Shown: positions 1 through 11,431 of the stretch, piece after piece
Numbering within the stretch: the stretch's first letter is position 1
How the letters are laid out: every line of letters starts with the position of its first letter
Assembly (NCBI GenBank): GCA_963555705.1
Contig: OY743168.1
Coordinates: forward strand, 98,183,425 to 98,247,424
Direction: 5' to 3'
Length of the DNA stretch: 64,000 nt
DNA from: Ligustrum vulgare
Taxonomy: Eukaryota; Streptophyta; Magnoliopsida; Lamiales; Oleaceae
Position numbers and translations under genes: made by a program
Notes under the pieces: model-generated
What the model was told of the DNA's origin: nothing
The model's database searches: none
Seen by the model: only the letters and a program-made list of their open reading frames with translations

Positions 1-87
1 AGAGCCCAAATCCAAATATTGCTGCTTCTTCTCCTCTGAGTCCCCTCCATTGCCTGCCGACGATTGAATAGTTGAGTCACTGTCCAT
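1..87 (-). CDS. N-terminal end of an unidentified gene (partial)
   Basis: Reading the minus strand from the ATG at 87-85 gives 29 uninterrupted codons to the window edge, beginning MDSDSTIQSS and ending QQYLDLGS. The segment is acidic and serine-rich, then charged (EEKKQQ), with no signal peptide. Base composition is clearly less AT-rich than the flanking DNA, as expected of a coding exon. No family motif is visible and I do not recognise the gene. The start is the most upstream ATG that stays open; an upstream ATG in another frame closes quickly. The rest of the gene lies outside the window. Confidence 0.45.
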   Translation of the reverse strand, partial: MDSDSTIQSSAGNGGDSEEKKQQYLDLGS

Positions 88-630
88 TGTCGACTGACAT
101 TTGAATTACTGAAAGAGTCACGGGGTTTCAGAGAAGACAGACAGAAAACAAACCTATGGGTTATAGTTAAAAAAAAATCAAAATTTGGAGTTGCCGATGA
201 ATTTAGGTAGCACGGTGCGCTATCTCGTCGGCGGCTGGATTCGTCATTGCATAAAGGGGTAGTAAAAATCGCAACTCAGTTAAATTCAAACTCGAGATAT
301 TTATCTACTATTGTCATTGTTCAAAAATTATTATAAATAAAAAATTCTAGTGGTGACTGGTGATAAATTAGCACTTATTCTCTTCATTTATTAGTTGGGT
401 CAACTTTTTTTTTTTTTTTGGATAAATAAATTGAAATGTACTAACATTTTACATAGGACTGTTCGACGGTTATTTAAACAAATTTAAATTGATTATTTGA
501 ATTTTCTAAGTAAAAAAATACGTATGATTAAAAGGTAATTTGAAAAATTATGTAATTTTTAATTTTTGTTTAAAAAACAATTGCCGAATAAGGGGTTAAC
601 GCAATTCTAGGTTACTCATCCTACTCCTAA
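88..630. other. Upstream flank of the left-edge gene; no gene seen
   Basis: Positions 88-170 probably hold the leader of the minus-strand gene. The rest is AT-rich, with an A run near 168 and a T run near 404-419. No coding signal or convincing TATA box was recognised. Confidence 0.4.
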
Positions 631-642
631 TTCCTAATTCAA

Positions 643-886
643 GCCCCCAAGGCACATCTCCCAGTAGCAAAGGGGAGGGCTGGTAAAGCTCAGCACAGCG
701 GTGTGCAGGGTTCGAATCCTGGAATATTGGATTTGTGTCTTATCGTCAGCGGGAATTACCCAAACTTTGAGTTTACCATCAAGTCCTTCACCCTGGCTCT
801 AGGAGGTATAACCTGCGACTAACCTCCTCAACCAATGACTCAGGACGGGATCGGTTGGGGCCATCAAGGTGTAGGTTACACCTTTT
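643..886 (+). mobile_element. tRNA-derived SINE with 12-bp target-site duplication
   Basis: The 244-bp body carries a polymerase III B box (GGTTCGAATCC, about 708-718), preceded by a GGTAAAGCTCAGCAC segment that may be a degenerate A box. It ends in a short T tract (CCTTTTTT). A perfect 12-bp direct repeat TTCCTAATTCAA flanks it at 631-642 and 887-898, the mark of target-primed insertion. The 5' part does not fold as a complete tRNA and the body is too long, so this is a SINE and not a tRNA gene. Confidence 0.8.
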
Positions 887-898
887 TTCCTAATTCAA

Positions 899-2215
899 TG
901 TTAGAATTGTGGAAGGTGCTCATTGGTACGTGTGGACCGTAGGTGGCAGTTAGAACCAATCGTAAACGATCATTTCTAGCGGTTGTAATTAGTTCGTACG
1001 ACGTTTGAGTATGTTAGCTCTCCAAATTTTGACTGCCAAATTTGAATTTTTTGAGATTAATGGGTTTTTAAAAAATGATTTCAAAAATTGTGCACGTTTG
1101 AAAAGTGACTTTCAAAATTATGAGTGGTTAAAAAGTGATTTCGAAAATTATGTGTAATGTTTGAAAATTGGATAGCGAAAATGCTTGAGGTTAAAACGTA
1201 GTTTGAAAAATTATGTAATTTATTTATAGTTTGACGAACACATGCTTAGAAAAATGTGATGTTTATAAATAACTTCACGTGTCGTTTATACCACCATCCA
1301 CGTATCACCTAATTCCTTTCTTATGGGAGAAGTATGGACTTCCCCGTGGTCAGTGGTTGATGGGCCCTGGCCGCCCAAAATCGCCGGGGGATATTGTGGT
1401 TATGTGTTTCAAGAATCACTTGCAGTAATTCATAAAGCTTTGAGAAAGAATATAGAGGAAATTAATTGGTCCCACTGCAAAATATTTTTACTTATCTCAT
1501 CTTGTATGTTTAATTACTACAAAACAAAACAAAAAAGTTTGCAGCAGTGTTCTATTAAAAAATATGATAGCTGTGGGGGGATTCAAATCGTGTTTTTAGT
1601 AGATTTTGATTAAAGTAGGTAAAATCGTAGATTTTTAGTAGATTTTGATTAAAAATGACAAAATTGGGGATGGTTGAAAAGTTGTGAGTTCTATGAAATT
1701 TGTAATTATGTGTCTATTTCAACTTGAGGTACGAGATGGTATTTTGATTCTTAAAAAAAAAAAAAAAAAATTAAAAAGAAAAAATTACTTCTTAGAGCTT
1801 TATAGTTAAATATTTGAAATTTTGGAACATATGATAAAGTTTTATTTTGATATATATTTCGATTAAAATAATCTCAAAGTACTTTTTAATCACACATTTT
1901 CAACCAATACTTTTTACTTCAATAAAAAATATATCAGTTTATAAATTACACAGTATTACCAAATATAAAAAGAAGGTTAATTCTTAATTATATTCTAATT
2001 AAGAATATAAATCTGACATCTCAAACAATTGTCTTATATATATATATATTTCAAGAAATTCAATGAAAAAATTTAATAAAATATTATTTTATTAAAGACT
2101 GCAATTAATTTACAATTTTAGTTTTTTTTTCTAATAATATCAATTATCTCAACCAGTTTTAAAATCTATATTGATATTTCAAAAAATCAAGCATACCATT
2201 CATCTTATACTTAAA
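899..2215. other. AT-rich intergenic DNA
   Basis: No gene is supported. A 96-codon open frame at 1323-1613 has no recognisable domain. Positions 1069-1165 hold three degenerate copies of a roughly 30-bp unit around AAAAGTGATTTCAAAAATTATG. A TTTTTAGTAGATTTTGATTAAA segment is directly repeated near 1592-1655. Confidence 0.4.
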
Positions 2216-2242
2216 ACGTGCAAAGCACGTGTTTAATACTAG
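2216..2242 (+). mobile_element. Helitron-like 3' terminus
   Basis: A perfect hairpin ACGTGC-AAA-GCACGT (2216-2230) is followed eight bases later by CTAG (2239-2242) and a host T. A short GC-rich hairpin just inside a CTRR terminus is the Helitron 3' signature. I did not find the matching 5' end upstream, so only the terminus is annotated. Confidence 0.55.
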
Positions 2243-2306
2243 TGAACACAAAAGTGCAAACAAAATAAATTTATGATTATATTAATATATGCATACATAT
2301 ATATAC

Positions 2307-2342
<36 letters not shown>

Positions 2343-3628
2343 GAAAAGGCAAATTTTGAGGTATATTATTATAATCGGATTCATAAAGTTCACCTTCTTT
2401 TAATCATTCTCCCTGAATGAAAAAAGTAAGATAACTTTATTCCTATTTTTTTCAGTTTCCTTCATGGAATGATAACTTCATATGAAAGTCCTTTTTCCCT
2501 TACAAGTTTTGTCCGACTAATCCTTGAAAGAGTGCTTTTTTCCTCTGGTTCATCCTCCATATAAATCTGAATGAGGATACAATGATTCACACTTAGAGTA
2601 AACATTCAGACAACGATTCTTATTTTCATGAACCCTCAATTACGTTTTGCAGAAGGGTGACACACTACTAGAATTTTATATTCGGCATACAAAATAAATT
2701 TGTAAGGAAAACTTCTTATTCGTGTGTAAAAGCCTTCCCAGAAGAAAATAATTTGTAGAGAGGTTTGTTTGGCAAACATCGAGGGGAAAGATTCGAACAT
2801 TCGATCTTTTAATTTCAACTTCTCCTACTTTACTATTGCATTTTTTTTTTTTTTTTTGTCAAATGAAAATTAATTATTGACTTTGACTTGAAATTAAAAT
2901 CAAATTTTAATCTGAACAAAACACACATACACACACACACACACACACGTAAGAGCAGATAAAAAGTTCAAACATATAATCAGATTCATCTAAAGTTTTT
3001 ATTCAAAAAAATTGAATTATAATATCATTATGTTGTATTCGAATGAGTCACCATCTTATGAGACCGTGTTTAAAGTATATTAAGATGTCGCGTAATTATA
3101 ATCAAAATATATAAGAGCGTTTTGACTACTTAATCACGAAGATTAACGATTTCTTTAGCCTAAACAATTTATCAATATTATGCACAATGATTAATTTTTT
3201 TTTTTACTAACTTAAAACAGAAAGGCAATATTCATTAAATCCAACTATTTATTAGAAAATATTAACTAATATAATAAATATGTAATCATGATGAGATGAT
3301 AGAATATTCTATGATCGGAAAAGTATGATCGATCCGATCGGATAAAAAGGGAATGGTATTATGGTAACCACTTGTAGACTGGCGCAAGCGAGTAAGGACC
3401 AAACCCCTCAAGAATTTGGGGACAATTTGATTGATACCAAATATTCAAGGCACATTTCATGTTTGGGGTACATATATTCAATATACATAAGATTATTTTA
3501 ATTTAATGAATGCAAAATTTTAATGTAAATTTTATTGATCAACTTCTATTCAATTTTTCGTATCAAACGGGAATTAATAGAGGAACAAGAGTTACTAAAT
3601 CATTTTATAAATTATAATGTTATTTATT
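2243..3628. other. AT-rich intergenic DNA with microsatellites
   Basis: Holds an (AT/ATAC)-type tract at about 2276-2342 and a (CA)n tract at about 2922-2948. No coding region or RNA gene is supported. Confidence 0.4.
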
Positions 3629-3636
3629 GTTACTAA

Positions 3637-4062
3637 CAGGGACGGAGCCCTATAAGGCCCAGTGGGGGCCATGGCCCCCACTGAAAAAAAAAGATTTTGA
3701 GTCCAAAAAAAAAAAATTTTTTGAGGGCAAAAAAAAAATGAAAGAATTTGCATCTTGAATTTATTTCATTTGATTTTAATTCTCTCTGCAATCATTATGT
3801 TTATGCAAGAAGTAAATACAATATTTATTACTAGTATCTCTCACATTGAAAGTTTACATTTACTTTTCAGTTTTAGGTATTTTCTTTTGTAAATTACTAG
3901 TTTACACTAGTTAGTTGTTACTTGTTAGTTAACTTAGTTTAGCTTTTGGTTTGTTGTTTCATAATGTCAATCATTTTGGTTCAAAAAAATTTCGGGGGCC
4001 TCCGCCTCCCACTATTTGAAAATTTTGGCCCCCACTCAACTAAAATCCTAGCTCCGTCCCTG
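3637..4062. mobile_element. hAT-type MITE with 8-bp target-site duplication
   Basis: The 426-bp element has terminal inverted repeats beginning CAGGGACGGAGC on both sides and a second GTGGGGGCCA inverted block just inside. It is flanked by the perfect 8-bp duplication GTTACTAA (3629-3636 and 4063-4070). TIR and duplication length are those of plant hAT elements. It has no open frame, so it is non-autonomous. The CAGGGACGGAGC terminus resembles the zf-MYM/hAT families common in plants. Confidence 0.85.
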
Positions 4063-4369
4063 GTTACTAACCCTCTATTTAAAGAAAATCACTTCAATCC
4101 TCATATTGGATTCGGAACTTAGCAAGGAGTCGCTTTCCTCTTTCAACTAAATGATGTCAGTAATCAAGTGAAATAAATTAATGAAAAGTCAATAAAACAT
4201 CATAAGTAATACCAAAGGAAGAAATGATGAAATATTCTTAAAACACTTTTAAATAGACAAAATCTAAAAAAAAGTACATCATTATTTACATGCATCATAA
4301 ACATATTTGGTACGCTAAAGTTAATGTAAATAAGAAAATAAAACGTGTCATTGAATTTGTAACTATTTG

Positions 4370-4885
4370 ATAACTAATTATTTTTCATGGAAAATATGAA
4401 TTCTATCATATTTTCTTACTTTTTACCTGTTTAATTGCCTTAATTTTCCATGAAACTCATTATCTAGCTTTTCTTGATTTTCAAAATTTTCCTTGTTTTG
4501 GTGGAATTCATTTTCCAACTACATTGGTGCGAATTAGTTTTCTACTTTAGGTGAAAAATCATTTTCGACTCGTTTGTTTTTTTTGTTATTGTTAATTAAC
4601 TCACTTTTTTTCCCTAAAAATTAACATTATTATTATCAAGTACAAATTTATGAAAAATTAAAAAATAAAATAATTTTGATCAAAATAAAAAAATTATGCT
4701 TTGTTTTTCATGAAAAATGATGTCAATCAAATAAAAAAACTTGACAAATTTTCCACTTTTTCCACCTAGAAAATTAAATCAATCAAACACGTTAAATTTC
4801 CAATTTTCAGAAAATAAATTTTCAGGAATTCAATTCCCTAAAATTCATATTATTTCCACCCAAATTTCACTCTCACAATCAACGG
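4370..4885. repeat. Dispersed repeat, second copy at 44855-45235
   Basis: Several blocks recur in the same order at 44855-45235: TTTTCATGGAAAAT-type motifs, a TTAACATTATTATTATCAAG stretch, and a block ending in AATCAAACACRTTAA. This marks a dispersed non-coding element. I could not fix ends or a target-site duplication. Confidence 0.5.
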
Positions 4886-6085
4886 ACCCTGAGTGTTTAA
4901 ATAGATTATACTAATTTATTGTCTTGGTTAACAATGTACCACACGATATGGTAAAAAGTTCATATTCTTTGGAAATTACTTCTATGTAACCTGTAGCCAT
5001 CTTTTGAAAAGAATATAAGAAAAATCAATTAAGAACAAAATTAGGAATAGAAAAAAAAAAAAAAAAACCCAAAAATTAAATTTTGCAGTGGAAATATTTC
5101 TTTTGTGCCTATTGCTTGCAGCAGACTTATAAAAGAGATTCTAAGACAAAAAAAGGAAGAATAATTTCTAAAGTTTGCTTTATAATAAAGAACTTTTTCA
5201 CTAGTTGGAATTCAAGAGTACCCTTTTGATGACACAAATGATTCTTAATTAGGACCATAGTACCCTCTATTCATGTCATTGCAATGTTCAATTGTTACAT
5301 TTTCCCTGTGAGAAATGGAAAATACCCTTAATTTTGTTATCAAAATGAAGATAGGAAATACAGAAATAACAACAATATTTTGAATAAGAAACTTAAGACT
5401 ATTTGAAGACAAAAAAGTTGTCCTCAAACTACATTTGCTCTTACAGGGATGAAGTTGCTTGAAGGATGATAGCAAATATGTTTGTATGATCAAACAAACC
5501 TTAAACCAGGTTCCATATCAAGCAAAGCAAGAACTTGAAAAATAAAGAACACTTCTGATAATTGAGTTTTAGAGCTTGATTGGTGCTATACAAAACTTTT
5601 AAATTTTCCTCAAATTAATTTTGACTTAGATATTTTTATGGAACTCATCAATTTTCATATTTTTCAATCACTTTCTCCCAAAACTCCAAGATTTCTCAAA
5701 ATTTTGAAAATTTTACACTAGACCAAACGGTCTTTGTAGAATTTTGGATCACATATGGTATAATATGATTTTGATGTGTTTAATTCATCATAAAATCTCC
5801 TATTTCTAAGCATCACTTACAAAATGATGCAATAAAGGAGTGAAAAGATACCAAAGACCTCAAAAAATTCGTTGGAATGAGAATCCCAAAAATTCTAGGC
5901 CATCTGTGAGGACTGTCCGAGCAGAAATATGCATATTTCACTTGTTTTGACATGATCTTGAACTTACTTTCACTTATTCCAATAATATTGATTCATACAC
6001 TTCTCAATTCATGCTTAAACAATAATTTCCAACAATTTTCCATAACAATGTAGGCAAGTGCTCATGAAACAAAATTTTATACACT
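4886..6085. other. Intergenic DNA, nothing recognised
   Basis: AT-rich. An 82-codon minus-strand open frame (5245-5493) has no recognisable motif. This segment abuts the left LTR of the gypsy element. Confidence 0.4.
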
Positions 6086-8422
6086 TCACTCGATATTAAA
6101 TCTACCCTCAAAGTATAAAGGGGTCAAGTTATAGCCTAGCAATAATCTATGGTCATTCTTCCTAGGAATTTTATTGATATCATAATATTTGCTAAATTCA
6201 AGTTTTAAACTATGATTTCGAAATTACTTAAATAATAACAAGAGAATATAATTAAATTGTAATGAAAGAGAAATTTGAGTGGAGTTATTCTTTCGCTATC
6301 AATTGGGCTTTTCAAATAAGATTAGTGTGAATTTCTTGATATCGATAAGATTTAAACACATTAGCAGAAAATTAGTCAATTTATTTTATGACATTTAGTC
6401 GAGCATGTTGTTGCATATTTAATACATACCACATCAACGACATTCATCCATGTAAAATAATTTGAAAACTTAAAACAATTTATAAACTCTTATCCATAAC
6501 AACAATTCACCCATAAGAAATTAAAACACGCCCATTGAAGCTAAGAATAACTCCCCTAAAAAATAACTTAGCCGAACATAATTAAATTAACCGAAATCAA
6601 AATCAAGTAAACACTTAACCATTACTTAGAGGTGTCAAGACGGACGGACTGACCAAACCTGTGAAAACCGGTCCGGATTGACCCGGGACCGCGGGCCGAC
6701 CCATGACCGGTGCGGGCGGTTCACGGGTCAAGAAGTTGTGAACCGCGGATTTTGCGGGTGAAACATTCGCGGGCCGTGGTTAACCCGCTGGCCCGTAAAA
6801 AAAAAAATAACTATTTTTATTAAATATGGTAACATTGAAAATCTCTCTTCTTCTAGAAACTCTAATACAACTTTTAAAGTAAAATCTTTTTTTTTTTCTC
6901 CCTAATAACTAAAAAAATAATGTTTTTTGACAATAGTAATTAGAAATACATTTATCATTTAATTGTTATTTGTTTATATTTTATTTAAATTTGCAAATTT
7001 AGAAGTAATTCATATAACATAAACTATAATTTTAAATTCTATGTAAATATTTTATGGTATAAATATGAATTTATCATTTTAATCATTTTGTATTTAGAAA
7101 CTTGACAAAAAAATTTGCTATAAATATGAAAAAATCTATGTTTTTATTCATACGGGCCAAATCAGAACAAACCGCGACCTGCATGGGCTCGACCCGGATG
7201 GGCCAGCGAGCGGGCCTGGGTTGTAGTTCAAAATTTGCGGGCTGACCCGTAACCAGCCCGTAACCCATAGCGGGCAGACTTTTTTTTCAAGCGGGACGTT
7301 ACCGGGCTTTTTATTGGCGGGTTGACTCGGCCCGGACCACCCGGATTGACACCTCTACCATTATTCGAACGGAATTCAAATTCGGGAATAAAATTTCAAT
7401 AACTAAAATATATCTAAAATCAAACTAACATCCATAATCTGAATCTATATGAACTAGCAATCAAAACAATTGAAAATCTAGACAAAATGCAATAATTTAA
7501 ACTAGAACAAGTAACCAAAACAGAGGTTGCTGCGTGAAGTTGAAGACCCGAGGCTGCTGATCCAGTGTGGTTGCTGGACTGTGCGAGAGCTGGTTTCTGG
7601 CCAAGATTGGAGTTGTGGGGCTGGAGAGTTGTCGAGGCTTTTGTATGTTATGTGCCTTGCGACTGGTTGTGTGAGGATGCTAGAGGCTGCTGAGTGGTGA
7701 GAGAGGGATGGACGGTGCGGCTGGTGATGTGTTGCGGCTCTTTAAGGTTTCTGTAAGTCGGCTGTTGGCTGGGAACGGTGGTTTAGTGGTTGAGGTACTA
7801 AGTTGGGTTGAGAGTAGAGAGTTGGCGTGATGTGTGGGAATGAAAGAGAGAGAGAGAGACGGTTGTGTGAAGTGAAAGTGGAGGAGCAGGCTGTTGGGAA
7901 TTAAGGTTGGTGCGGCTGAAGAAGATGAGCTGCTGGGGAGTAGGGTCTGGTGGAAGAGGGAGTGCTGGTCGTGCGAGAGAAGTGAGAGACGAGGCAGAGA
8001 GTGAGAGAACAGGTTGCGGCTGGTAAGAGGATGGCTGAGGGCTTAATGGTGGATTGGAGAAGAAGACATCAAGAGAGAGAGAGAGAGAGAGATGGTGGGA
8101 GAAGTGTGGCTGGAAGAAGGAAGATATGGGGAGGGAGACTGGGATGGCGGCTAAAGGTTACGGTGTGAGAGAGTAGGTTGGGGAATTGGTTCTATTATGG
8201 GCTTTTTCGGTCCATTAAATTAGGGATTTTTGGGTTGAATTTGTCCAAAATATACTTGTAATCAAATAAATGAAATTTTTAGCAGTTAAAGTTAATTTAG
8301 AGTTAAACAAATAAAATTGAATCTTTAATAAATTTTACTCTAATTGACAAAATTTATATCCCAAAATTGTATTTTTTTCATTTATTTACCTATTTAAAAT
8401 ACGTAAAATTGGATAATAATCA
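6086..8422 (-). repeat. 3' LTR of the gypsy element, split by a hAT insertion
   Basis: Matches the right LTR along its length once the 731-bp hAT insertion and its 8-bp duplication are removed (about 1.6 kb in both). On the coding strand it starts TGATTATTATCC. Its outer end reads TCACTCG against TGACTCG in the partner. It carries two short GA tracts where the partner has a longer array. Confidence 0.85.
6627..7357. mobile_element. Non-autonomous hAT element inserted in the LTR
   Basis: The 731-bp insertion is absent from the sister LTR, which proves the event. Its 12-bp termini are TAGAGGTGTCAA and TTGACACCTCTA. The 8-bp duplication is CCATTACT (6619-6626) and CCATTATT (7358-7365), against the empty site CCATTACT in the right LTR. 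Both ends are rich in CGGGCC/GACCCG blocks, the centre is AT-rich, and there is no transposase. This is a hAT MITE of the GC-rich-end type. Confidence 0.92.
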
Positions 8423-10138
8423 CACTCTCCAACTAGCTTTTTGCTAGTCTCTAGCAATTAAAGCGAATTAAAAACATGACTAGCTCGATGAAAAACTTCA
8501 ATTGTAAAGTCAAGAATGAGTTTAGATAGTCGAGCACATCAACTTCGCAAAATCAAGAGATTAAGCATTATATCCAAATTCATCCATAAAAACATTCCCA
8601 AAATTTTGCGTGTGTGTGTTTTAAGCCGATCCATCAAACCACTAACCCCAACACATACAGTGTCGAGTATTCACTCAAGCCAGGTACAAACTCCATATAC
8701 TCACGGGTATGTGTATTTTGTTTCTGAACTGGTTAGGGGTCACTCATGGAGTTTGAAAATTGATCACTCAAGCATTCAATAAAGACCATATATATGTGGA
8801 TGATAGTAATGCAAATATTGACCTCATGAAAAACTCACAACCATTGTGATTCAACCATTCTTACCACAAGCCAACTTAAGATCAAAATGTCAATGTCAAC
8901 GTAAATGTAATGATGGTGTTATCAAGGGAACTGATAAGGAGTGGTGGAAAAAAAAAAGGTTTACATGTTCCAATGATAATAGTAGAATAATAAATTTCAA
9001 TGAAAGTATAAGACGCAATGGTATCATTTTTTTTTTTTTGAATAAGATAAGGAAGTAAAAGAAGTGAATAAAAATTGAGGACTTCCAAAATATAAGCAAT
9101 GATAATAATTTTCACTTTTAATCACACTTCAAGCTTACTTTCTTCTTCACATCATTTACTTTCTCTTCAATACGTCTCCCTTTTCTTTATATTTTTTTCT
9201 TCTTTTCTTCTTTTTTTTTTTTTTTTTTTTTGAAATTGAAATCTTCTCAAATAATTCTTCAACATTCTCCTCTGGTCTCAATGACTGTCAAATACTTTCT
9301 AACTCCACTTTTCTTTCTTTTTCATGCACTGAACATTTTTTTCTTCAAATATGGAGCAAAAATAATCATCCTCACTTATACTTGAAAGTAGAAACAAGGT
9401 TATGTATTTATGAAAGCAATGTCTGGATGCAATGTCATCTTTAATGTGAAATAGATGAAAGAGATTTGCAGCTATGAAGGAATTTTGTGGATATGAAGGG
9501 ATTTGTGATGAGAAGAGAAGATGATAAGGTTAGCTTCAAAGGATCGAATTTTTATTTGACATTGACCTTCATCGTTTCTTAAGTATAAACCACCAACAAT
9601 CCACAATCCGTGTAATGATGCCCAATGGAAATCGCAATATCAAACAAGGGCAATATAAGAAAACTACCAATCACTCAACTCTCATGATGAACAAATAAAA
9701 TTACTTAAACTTGAGAGAGCTCTAGTTGTATGTGTTGACCATCCATCTTACCACAAGGCTTAAATTTGTGCATAAATTTTTTTTAGGAGGGGAGGTCTTT
9801 ACAGAATAACAAAGATATAATTCAAGACTCAAGATGTAATCAATTTTCATGCTCAATTATCACAAAAATTAATGCAAAACAAGTACATTTGAGTTACTCT
9901 CCCCCCAACTAAAATCAGGCATTGTCCTAAATGACTCAAAGAGAAGAAAAATGAAAATTGATTAATAGACACGACTCAAAATTAAATCAAGCTAAAGGAG
10001 AAGAGTGTACCTGAGAGGAGGCCTATGCACATGAGCAATTATTCAAGAATGAAAAACTAAAAAAAATGAAGAAAAGAATAAAATCTGCAAAAAGAAAAAA
10101 AAATATATACATAATAATAAAAGTTAGTTCCAAGAAAA
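8423..10138 (-). other. 3' non-coding region of the gypsy element
   Basis: Lies between the end of integrase and the 3' LTR. Athila elements often hold an env-like frame here, but no open frame or membrane protein is seen. A purine-rich GGAGAGTG next to the LTR (coding strand) is a candidate polypurine tract. A stronger TTGGGGGGAGAG lies about 1.5 kb upstream (about 9902-9913). The region has a long T tract (about 9211-9231). Confidence 0.5.
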
Positions 10139-11431
10139 TCAGTCACTGGAATCAGGGTCCAGCAAAGGTAGTTCATTCACATCAGTAAAAAAATTATCCA
10201 AAAATGGTTTCAGACGTTGTCCATTAACTTTAAAAATAATACCAGTTTTTGGATCCAGGATTTCAACTACTCCATAAGGGTAAACAGTTTGCACAATTTA
10301 AGGACCAATCCATTTAGTTCTCAACTTACCAGGAAACAGATGAAGCTTAGAGTCATATAGCAATACTTTTTGAGAAGGAAAAAATGATTTTCTAAAAATT
10401 TTCTTATCGTGAAAAACTTTCATTTTTTCTTTTGAAATTTTTGCATTCTCATACGCTTCCAAACGCAATTCATCTAACTCATTCAATTTCAGTTTCCTAA
10501 ATTCACCAGTTTGATCTAAATCAAAGTTGAGTGTTTTGATTGCCCAATAAGCTTTATGTTCGATTTTAACCGGAAAATGGCAAGGTTTTCCAAATACAAT
10601 TCTATAAGGAGACATTCCAAGAACAGTTTTAAAAGCAGTCCTACAGGCCCATAAAGCATCATCCAATTTTATAGCCCAATCTTTTCTATTTGGATTAACT
10701 TTTTTTGTCAAAATGCCTTTAATTTCCCGGTTGGCTAGTTCAGTTTGACCATTAGTTTGAGGGTGATAGGGAGTGGAAATTTTATGCCTAATGCCGTATT
10801 TTTTTAACAGGGTTTCAAAAGGTTTATTACAAAAATGTGTTCCTCCATCGCTAATTATGGCCTTAGGCATACCAAACCTAGAAAAAATATGTTCTTTCAA
10901 AAATTTGATAACAACTTTATGGTCATTTGTTCTACATGGAATAGCCTCTACCCATTTTGATACATAATCAACAGTAACCAATATATATAAATATCTAAAA
11001 GAAGAGGGAAAATGACCCATAAAATCCAATCCCCAACAATCAAAAATTTCAAGAACAAGGATTGGGGCTAATGGCATCATATTCCTATGGCTGAGACTAC
11101 CAAGTTCCTGACATACTTCAAAATTTTTACAAAATGTATGAGTATCCTTAAATAAACTAGGCCAATAAAAACCACATTGAAATACCTTAGCAGCTGTTTT
11201 CTGGGAAGAGGAATGGCCTCCGCAAGCATGAGAATGACAAAAGGTAAGAATTTGTTGTATCTTATCATCAGGAACACATCTTCGGATAATCTGATCAGCA
11301 CAATATTTAAATAAATACAAATCATCATACAAGAAGTTCCTTGCAATAGCTTTCATTCTCATTTTGTCTTGGACACTCCAATTTGAAGGCATATGACCTG
11401 TAACCAAATAATTAACCAAGTCAGCAAATCA
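10139..11431 (-). pseudogene. Integrase region of the gypsy pol (broken)
   Basis: Encodes a zinc-binding CHSHACGGH...CKNFEVC segment and a core with GLDFMG, IISDGG and an E in TELANRE, consistent with the D,D-35-E triad. A C-terminal part ends in KVNGQRLKPF before a natural stop at 10139-10141. Two in-frame stops interrupt it: TGA at 11429-11431, where a tryptophan codon (PWFAD-like) is expected, and TAA at 10298-10300 near the C-terminus. Integrase inserts element cDNA into the host genome. This copy cannot make a complete protein. Confidence 0.85.

Noticed and set aside
660..720. Possible functional tRNA gene
   Set aside because: Only the B box fits well. There is no acceptor or anticodon stem pairing, and a 12-bp duplication surrounds a 244-bp unit, so it is a SINE.
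6081..6085. ACACT as target-site duplication of the gypsy element
   Set aside because: The right flank reads CCTCT; two mismatches in five are not persuasive, so no duplication is claimed.
8846..9115. Three overlapping open frames on both strands
   Set aside because: Short, low-complexity, mutually overlapping, and inside the 3' non-coding part of the gypsy element.
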